Shown piece after piece: positions 58,376 through 64,000 of a stretch of DNA of 64,000 nucleotides. Numbering within the stretch: the first letter of the stretch is position 1; every line of letters starts with the position of its first letter. Position numbers and translations under genes: made by a program. The notes beneath the pieces were generated by a model that was given only the letters and a program-made list of their open reading frames with translations, had not been told where the DNA came from and did not search any database. Source of the DNA: Symsagittifera roscoffensis (lineage: Eukaryota > Xenacoelomorpha > Acoela > Convolutidae); assembly GCF_963678635.1 (NCBI RefSeq), contig NC_087071.1, positions 13,157,088 to 13,221,087 on the forward strand. The letters run 5' to 3'.

Positions 58376-58380
58376 CCCCC
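58376..58380. repeat. target site duplication CCCCC, right
   Basis: Matches 52531-52535 immediately outside the upper LTR end. Confidence 0.6.
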
Positions 58381-59990
58381 ATTTCGGTGAGCCATAATAT
58401 CATGGTTTAACTAGTAAGTTTACGAGGTTGGGTATGATGATAAACTATGATCTTAATAATATAATTAGGCTGTTTTCCACGATCCCCCGCATTTGAATCT
58501 CTTCGTTGAAAAACTTGTTTTACGTTGTAATAGTGTGATCAGATTCTGCTTGGTGAACATACTAACTATTGTGAACAGATTTGTTTTTCATACCTTACTT
58601 CGTAACATCACACATTCAGCCATAATAACACGTAAGGCAACTGAGAAATTTGAGAATATGAAATATGGGGGAGGCAGAGTGGAAAAGAGCCCTTTTTTAA
58701 GCCGCATGCCAATTTCAATAGCAATCGGACCTTGTAAAGAAATCTTTTACTTATAAAAAGTGGAAGTTGGGGGAGAGACAAAATTTTTGCCAGGTATTAG
58801 AAATCATCTTCCAAAAACTGAAGATGAACATTTTCAAATTTTTCAAGAGTTTGTGGCTTTTTCTGGAATTTCAATTGCAGTTGTCGCTTTCAGAAACACT
58901 GGCTGGGTTTGCGAAAACTCAAGTCGTGGATAAAAACATGACAATCATTTGTACTGGAATTAAGTCACCGGAAAGTACTCTTTCGATATCAATTTGAAAC
59001 ACCTGAAAACGGGCCGTGCTGGTTTTATAGTGTTCTCCCAAACGATTCCAATTTGTTTTTGAAAATTTTGATCAACAACTAGATATCGTTTGGAAACAAT
59101 TTCTTATGATTATTCTTATTATTATGATTTTCATTATTATTATTATTCTTATTATTATTATTATTTTTTATTTTTATGATTATTATGATTATTATTTTTT
59201 ATTATGATGATTATTATTATGATTATTATGATTATTATGATTAATATTATCATTATTATAAACAAGAACTAGACCTTGTAAAAATTTTTGAGTTTAATAT
59301 TTAGCATCACCTATTCTGCGAAAGTTTTAGAAAAAAAATAGTGATTTTGAAGTTTACCTTTGTGTAGTAGATTTTACAATTTAAATTGCCAGCTTCAAGA
59401 CAATAAAAAAGACTGATTTCCTGAATATATGCTTGAAGTTCTCTGAGTAAAATTGCTCAAAATAACAAACTTCAAAAGCGACTGGGTTAAAACTGATATA
59501 AACAGGTTGTTAAACAGAATGTGGTTGTAATAAAACCACATAACTAGTTTACAACCAGTCGACGAATTAGATTATAACAACAGAATGAAAATACGACTAC
59601 CCAGGGCGAAATTGAGCCCAATTTGACTCGTGATTCTACCTTATCTAGCCAGTATCGCATTTAGTAAACTTGGTCATACCCCGAGCAAAGCTCCATTTTT
59701 CGCACCACATTTTATGTTGTTTTTGTTTTTCTTTGCTTAAAAAAAATGAAAAGAGCCACCGTTATTTTTAGATAACTTTTTTCAAATTCAAACAACTTAA
59801 CATGGTAATAAAACTTCATTTTTTGCACTCCTGTTTAGATTTTCATTTTTTTGTTTCTGAAAACACTTGAATCGAGTCACCGTTTGTTTTACATTATTAC
59901 ATTTTTGAATCGAAACCACCTAACACCGCACGTTTTTAGATTGCAGTGAAAAAAAAACCGAAGAAAAAGTTTGTTCATTTGGTATTGAAA
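58381..59990. other. no certain gene; contains ATT microsatellite
   Basis: Two open frames (58493-58756 and 58767-58997) have no splice or start context. The region is AT-rich and includes the triplet microsatellite at 59105-59265. Confidence 0.4.
59105..59265. repeat. ATT/ATG triplet microsatellite
   Basis: About 160 bases of TTA with TGA interruptions (ATTATTATG and ATGATTATTATGATT). Confidence 0.9.
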
Positions 59991-60029
59991 AAAAAAGTAG
60001 CAACTTCATTGTCTCGTGTCTCATTTCAA

Positions 60030-60135
60030 GTTTGTTATTGGGCGCGCCTTTTGCGTTTCATCGCATCGCGAAAAAGGCGGGCTCCTATTTTTTCTGTTTG
60101 CAAGCTATCAAAATGTTGACGAAATGGCGGCGGTA
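60030..60135 (+). promoter_or_regulatory. GC-rich patch, possible transcription start region
   Basis: A short GC-rich island in AT-rich DNA (GGGCGCGCC, CGCATCGCG, AAGGCGGG, ATGGCGGCGG). It lies 230-330 bases upstream of candidate exons on the plus strand. An ATG at 60124 reads MAAVQ before a GTTAAG donor-like site. No core promoter element is clear. Confidence 0.3.
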
Positions 60136-60366
60136 CAAGTTAAGTTATCCAGTAGGAAAAGATTTAAATTGATGTTAAGATGTAAAAATTTGGTGTTAAA
60201 ATTTGAAATATGAGTTGAAGTGTCTAGGATATAAATTTTATAAGATTTAAATTACAAGGTATTAAGTTTACATTGATAAATTGAATGGGGTCAAAATGTT
60301 TGACATTTCTTTGGTGCAACGCAAAGAAAAAATTATTTGTGAACTGCGAGTGAATTATTTTGTGTT

Positions 60367-60403
60367 ATGAAAAAGTCGAATGAAAAAGTCGAAGTTCTAC
60401 AAG
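60367..60403 (+). CDS. candidate first coding exon, unidentified gene
   Basis: ATG followed by 12 codons (MKKSNEKVEVLQ) and a consensus donor CAAG/GTAAGTG, leaving phase 1. Three downstream acceptors on the same strand (60560, 60897, 61013) open frames that start with two bases of a split codon, as needed. The peptide is too short for a family assignment. Confidence 0.35.
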
Positions 60404-60560
60404 GTAAGTGGACAGAAAATATTTCTAATGTTTGTCCAGGTAAAAATAGATGTCCAGGAAAGAATGTTCATGACCAATCTTAGGTTGCAAGATGGCTGAA
60501 AACGTCAAGTTTGTCGAATATTAATTTTAAAGTTAATGAACTCATTTTCTTTTCTACAAG

Positions 60561-60790
60561 TCAAGCAGAGCTTTTCAAAACTTTTATCGCACAAAACGGG
60601 TTTCTGTTTGAGCAAACGGGTTTCACAAAATGGATTTCTGTGTGCGACTAGCTTAGTGTTTTATCATCTGTTTTCTGACTCCATTTATAGCAAATTTTTC
60701 AAACACCGTCGATTGTGGTGCAGATGGAATCCTGTAACTGAGCACATAGTTTACATGTCACTAACAAAAAAGTTGGAATTTGTATTGTAA
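60561..60790 (+). CDS. candidate second exon (option 1)
   Basis: A good acceptor (CATTTTCTTTTCTACAAG) precedes 60561. With the G of the candidate first exon the frame opens as VKQSFSKLLSHKTGFCLSKR and continues to TAA at 60788-60790, ending TKKLEFVL. The joint product would be about 88 residues. Composition is not strongly protein-like (Phe, Leu, Cys rich). No polyadenylation signal is seen nearby. Confidence 0.28.
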
Positions 60791-60897
60791 AACACAGTTT
60801 TTTCTCACCTTACAAAATAGGTTGGTGACAAATACACCAAATTTGCTGTGACCTTTCAGCTTGATTTCTTTTTATTATATTGGAAAAATTTTTAGCT

Positions 60898-60966
60898 TCA
60901 ATTCTTGACGAAAATGGCAAGATACTTTTGCCTTATCATTTCTGCGGGTTTGTTGGAATCATCTGA
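60898..60966 (+). CDS. candidate exon (option 2)
   Basis: An acceptor TTTTTAG precedes 60898. In the phase left by 60403 the frame reads SILDENGKILLPYHFC and stops at 60966; a GTTTGT donor-like site after TGCGG would avoid the stop but does not fit the phase of 61014. Protein-like wording is the main support. Confidence 0.25.
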   Translation, partial: SILDENGKILLPYHFCGFVGII

Positions 60967-61013
60967 AAATTTTTAATGCCCACAGCATAAAACTAAAATA
61001 TATTTTACCAGTG

Positions 61014-61103
61014 TCCATTTTAAAAAAGCTTCTTGAGTTTGAACAAGACCAGATTCGCCAATTGTGGGATGATAAACGCGCAATACAGTTTGTCCTATTA
61101 TAG
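61014..61103 (+). CDS. candidate terminal exon
   Basis: An acceptor TATATTTTACCAG precedes 61014. Phase 1 is required, the phase the candidate first exon leaves. The frame reads SILKKLLEFEQDQIRQLWDD then KRAIQFVLL and TAG. The strongly helical composition suggests real coding. Direct joining of 60403 to 61014 keeps frame and would give a peptide of about 42 residues. Unrecognised. Confidence 0.3.
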   Translation, partial: SILKKLLEFEQDQIRQLWDDKRAIQFVLL

Positions 61104-62100
61104 AGGAAGCGGCAAATTAAATCATTTCAAGTTGTTATTGAGGCAACTATTGTTTTTTTTGTAAAGAAACCACTGTCAGTGACAGGCAAATCATATCAAG
61201 ATGAACTGCTTATAATATGTGAGAAAAGTTGGGGATATCCAATTTAAAAAATTAACCAATTTTTCAAAACATTTTATCATGTTTTCAAATCAAAATTTTT
61301 AAAATTTTGCGACGTTTAAAGGCAATTGGATCCCTCATGGCTTCGCCGTGATACGATCATTATTGCTGTTTTTATAAAGAAAGAAGCAAGCTAATGGACG
61401 CTGGGAAAATGTGTTACTGAACTCCAGATCACCGAAACAAATGACAGATTTTTTTTAAAATTTGCAATTACTGAGTTTTAACACTTCCAGAAAACAATAA
61501 TTGTGGTTTTCGCAATCGCATTCTGAAAGGCAGTCCAGACTACCTACGCCTAATCCGTTGATCTTATTTCTTCACATTCAAGACTGGGTTAGTTCGTTGA
61601 GTGAAGCTCTTTTTTTATAATCAACTTAGTTTTTGCGTCTAGTTTTTGCAGCTGAATTTGGTCAAGTTTGGTTAATCTAAAGCTAGAGGTCAATTGAGGG
61701 CTTGCCCTCACTCACTATTGAGATTGAAATTGGGATTTCTTAAGCAGTCGCAAACAACATAAATATGTTCCAGCCACTAAACCCGAAAAATGGCCTAAAT
61801 TTTTTGACCCAAAAACGTGTCCACGGCTGTTACGACCGAATGGACGCAACCTTGACTTTCTACCGGAATACAAGAAAATTAATGGCAAATGGCTAGAATG
61901 GCGTCCGATATGACAATCTGTACTGAAAAGTTTTCAAAGTTTTCTATCAACAAAGATATCAAATTTGCACAATAAAAATTAAATTGAAGAGCAAGTAAAG
62001 AAGTTTAGTTTAAAAGAAGAAAAGACTTTATTTGCGTTGAAATTCGCATCTCAAGAAAGTGGAAAAAAATCAATTTTAAGTCCACAAAGTGAACTAAAAA
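61104..62100. other. no gene seen
   Basis: AT-rich with isolated less AT-rich patches (61320-61370, 61800-61870) and no coherent ORF. Confidence 0.4.
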
Positions 62101-62145
62101 TCAATTATAATGGATTAAAAATGGATTTTATTGCCCTGAAAAATA

Positions 62146-62437
62146 CAGTGCTGATTTAAATTAACCGGACAAAACACGTTAAACTTGAAATTTAAAAGCC
62201 GTTCTCCTCAAATTGGGTTGAGTTTAGGTGAAAACTTATGAAGACAAAACTTGCTTAAAATTTTAGCAGAATTAATATGGCGTAATTTGTTTTGCAAAAT
62301 TAGGGCCCAAAATTTCACCCCAAAAATGGGTCCATTTGGCTTTTCTTAGTTAATCAAAAATTACGCCGAAAATACCCAGTCGAGTTTTTTAAATTTCAAG
62401 TTTAACGCGTTTTGTCCGGTTAATTTAAATCAGCACA
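62146..62437. mobile_element. mariner-like MITE
   Basis: A 292-base element with inverted ends of about 50 bases. The left end reads CAGTGCTGATTTAAATTAAC, then CGGACAAAAC and CGTTAAACTTGAAATTTAAAA; the right end is its near-perfect reverse complement. A TA dinucleotide precedes the left end, as expected for Tc1/mariner insertion. On the right the terminal bases are altered (CAGCAC followed by A), so the TA duplication cannot be confirmed. No transposase ORF. Confidence 0.75.
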
Positions 62438-62499
62438 TTTTTAATTGATTATAATCGTTTTTTTTTTCAATTTTGTAGACACTGGCAATGAAACTCAAT

Positions 62500-63030
62500 T
62501 ATAACTAGACTGCTCGTATCAGGGCAAAGCCCTGAATTTTCCGACTGCCTTTTAAGGTTTATGGAGCAGTAATAAAATTAAAAATTAAAGGAAATTAAAA
62601 AATTGAAAAAAAAAATTTCTTAAATTTTTTATGAAAACCATCCCCCCACACGCCATATACAGTACAAAAGAATCTAATTTGCCCCTTGTAACCAACCAAT
62701 TATGACAAATAGGCTTCTTTCAACCAATTTGGAACAATTTCTAAGACGGATTAACTCTCCGCTTACGCGATATTAGCGCGAAATATATCGCGCGTTAATT
62801 GTCCAAAATTGACCAAAATGGCAACCTTTACACCCCCGTAACGTTACGAAAAATGATCACAGGTGAAATAGCTTTTCAAATTTGAGCTCAGCACAACAAT
62901 ACCTTTCGAATATAAAAAAATTCCGTCAAAAATGGCTAGTTAAAAAGGCGAATCTTGTCTGAAGAAAAAAAAACCCACCCCGAGCACAAAAATTCCGTTA
63001 CTTTCGTATCGAAAGTCGGAACAATAAAGT
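62500..63030 (+). repeat. satellite-like family, solitary copy
   Basis: Matches the second half-unit of the 38-46 kb array in order: ACTGCTCGTATCAGGGCAAA, CCGACTGCC, GGAGCAG, ACACGCCATA, the exact GCGCGA/TCGCGC hairpin (62776-62793), then TTGTCTGA(A/T)GAA and GAACAATAAAG at the end. It lies next to the mariner-like MITE. Confidence 0.8.
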
Positions 63031-63888
63031 TTTTTTATGGAATTCCATTGCGGGCATAGACTATCGACATGGACTGGACGCCGGCTTTAAATTAAACACG
63101 TCGATCGAAGATGACGTCAAACGAAGTTGATGTAAATTAATCGAAAACAAAAGCGCATCAAGAAGATAAAATATTGTCCCAAAAGCTCTAGTTTCTTATC
63201 AAAGTTTTAAGACTATTTTGGATAATAAATCTGCTTTTAAGATGTTCATCAAATACATTTGTTTGAAGAGAACACTTACCAACTTTGAATCATCTTTCCT
63301 TTTGGCACTTATGACGCAGTTAAACTCGTTTTGACCGGTAAAAGATTGTAATTAGATTAAACAAAAATCTTCTTTGAAAAAAATTACCAATTGTTCGAAA
63401 TGTTCAAATCGAATGAACGCTATAGGTAAGATATAGGATCGGGTAATCTGAACAATAGGGTTCAATTTACACACAATAGAATAAGAGTGAGCGAACTTGA
63501 TGCTACCAGCGGAGCGAAATTGAAATATATGATACCCTAAGTTCGGACTAAGAGAAAAATTTCAATTACTACTTGAAAGGTGACTGGTAATTGAATTGCG
63601 AAGTGTTATAACCATCATTGCTATATATTCACATAGTAAAATGCCTTGTATAGTAACAACGGCGTTTCTGTTTTCAGAAACAACGATACTACTCAGATTT
63701 TGTTCCGTTTTTCTTAAGTTTTTTTTTCGAATAAAAAATGAAGTTTGATGGTTTCAAGGCTTTCAAGAGTTCTGAAAGGTTGCGATCTCAAATTATTTTG
63801 TTATTTCACAAAGTCCTAACTAAATCTTACGTTTTCAATTGAGACTATATATAGTTCGGCTAGAAAATTAATCGGTCAGGAGGCTGTG
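63031..63888. other. no certain gene; possible TATA box at 63846
   Basis: AT-rich. TATATATA at 63846-63853 lies about 36 bases upstream of the ATG at 63889. GTAAGA near 63427 is a lone donor-like match. Confidence 0.3.
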
Positions 63889-64000
63889 ATGAAAGTGAAT
63901 GGTGCCATCAGACATAAAATGAAGATAGACTTGATCAAAGGTCGTTCAACCCTCACTGAAAAGAGTTCACAGGAAATTGTTGAGTTCAAGCTGATCACTC
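63889..64000 (+). CDS. partial ORF at window edge, unidentified
   Basis: Open from ATG 63889 to the end (37 codons), and open for about 20 codons upstream as well (SARKLIGQEAV). It reads MKVNGAIRHKMKIDLIKGRS and then TLTEKSSQEIVEFKLIT. Composition and codon variety are more protein-like than in neighbouring AT-rich ORFs. It could be a first exon (TATA 36 bases upstream) or an internal exon entering before 63861. It is cut by the window, and no family was recognised. Confidence 0.35.
   Translation, partial: MKVNGAIRHKMKIDLIKGRSTLTEKSSQEIVEFKLIT

Overview
This is an AT-rich (roughly two-thirds A+T), gene-poor, repeat-dense eukaryotic window. It has GT-AG introns with A/T-rich interiors, AATAAA signals close behind stop codons, Ty3/gypsy retroelements, hAT-type and mariner-like MITEs, tRNA-derived sequences and a 200-base N gap. 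Everything fits an invertebrate metazoan assembly. The phylum cannot be fixed from the sequence alone. No housekeeping gene that would place the organism was recognised.

Layout: 1-480 holds decayed coding fragments. 1686-6437 is a diverged direct duplication of about 2.25 kb, each copy with a long hairpin (foldback) and a decayed gag-like ORF. The second copy runs into a heavily mutated plus-strand Ty3/gypsy element (gag, protease, RT, RNase H, start of integrase) that breaks off near 10560. 10580-10900 is rich in ATAATCGATTAT-like motifs. 10980-11260 is a G-rich minisatellite ending at the N gap (11261-11460). 12067-21053 (minus) contains three phase-compatible exons of a large, low-complexity, Q/N/S-rich protein whose 5' part is missing. 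24963-25388 is a hAT MITE with a perfect 8-bp target duplication. 26646-29028 (minus) holds the 3' end of a second gene (terminal exon with AATAAA, plus two less certain exons). 30650-33560 has an inverted copy of a satellite-like family, then a 0.97-kb tandem duplication.

The largest structure is 38413-46400, a tandem array: two near-identical 1.92-kb units followed by units of about 0.96 kb. Each carries a conserved GCGCGA/TCGCGC hairpin. Single copies of the same family lie at about 30.65-31.6 kb (inverted) and 62.5-63.03 kb. 47.2-49.95 kb is another diverged tandem duplication. 52536-58375 (minus) is a complete but inactivated Ty3/gypsy LTR retrotransposon: two LTRs, primer-binding site, polypurine tract, gag with zinc knuckles, protease, RT, RNase H, integrase and a Ser/Pro-rich 3' ORF, flanked by CCCCC. 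60.0-61.1 kb (plus) shows possible exons, 62146-62437 is a mariner-like MITE, and an open reading frame runs off the right edge from 63889.

The only host genes supported with fair confidence are the Q/N-rich protein (12-21 kb) and the helical-protein gene ending at 26.7 kb. The rest is mainly repeats and their relics. No cooperating gene system was found.
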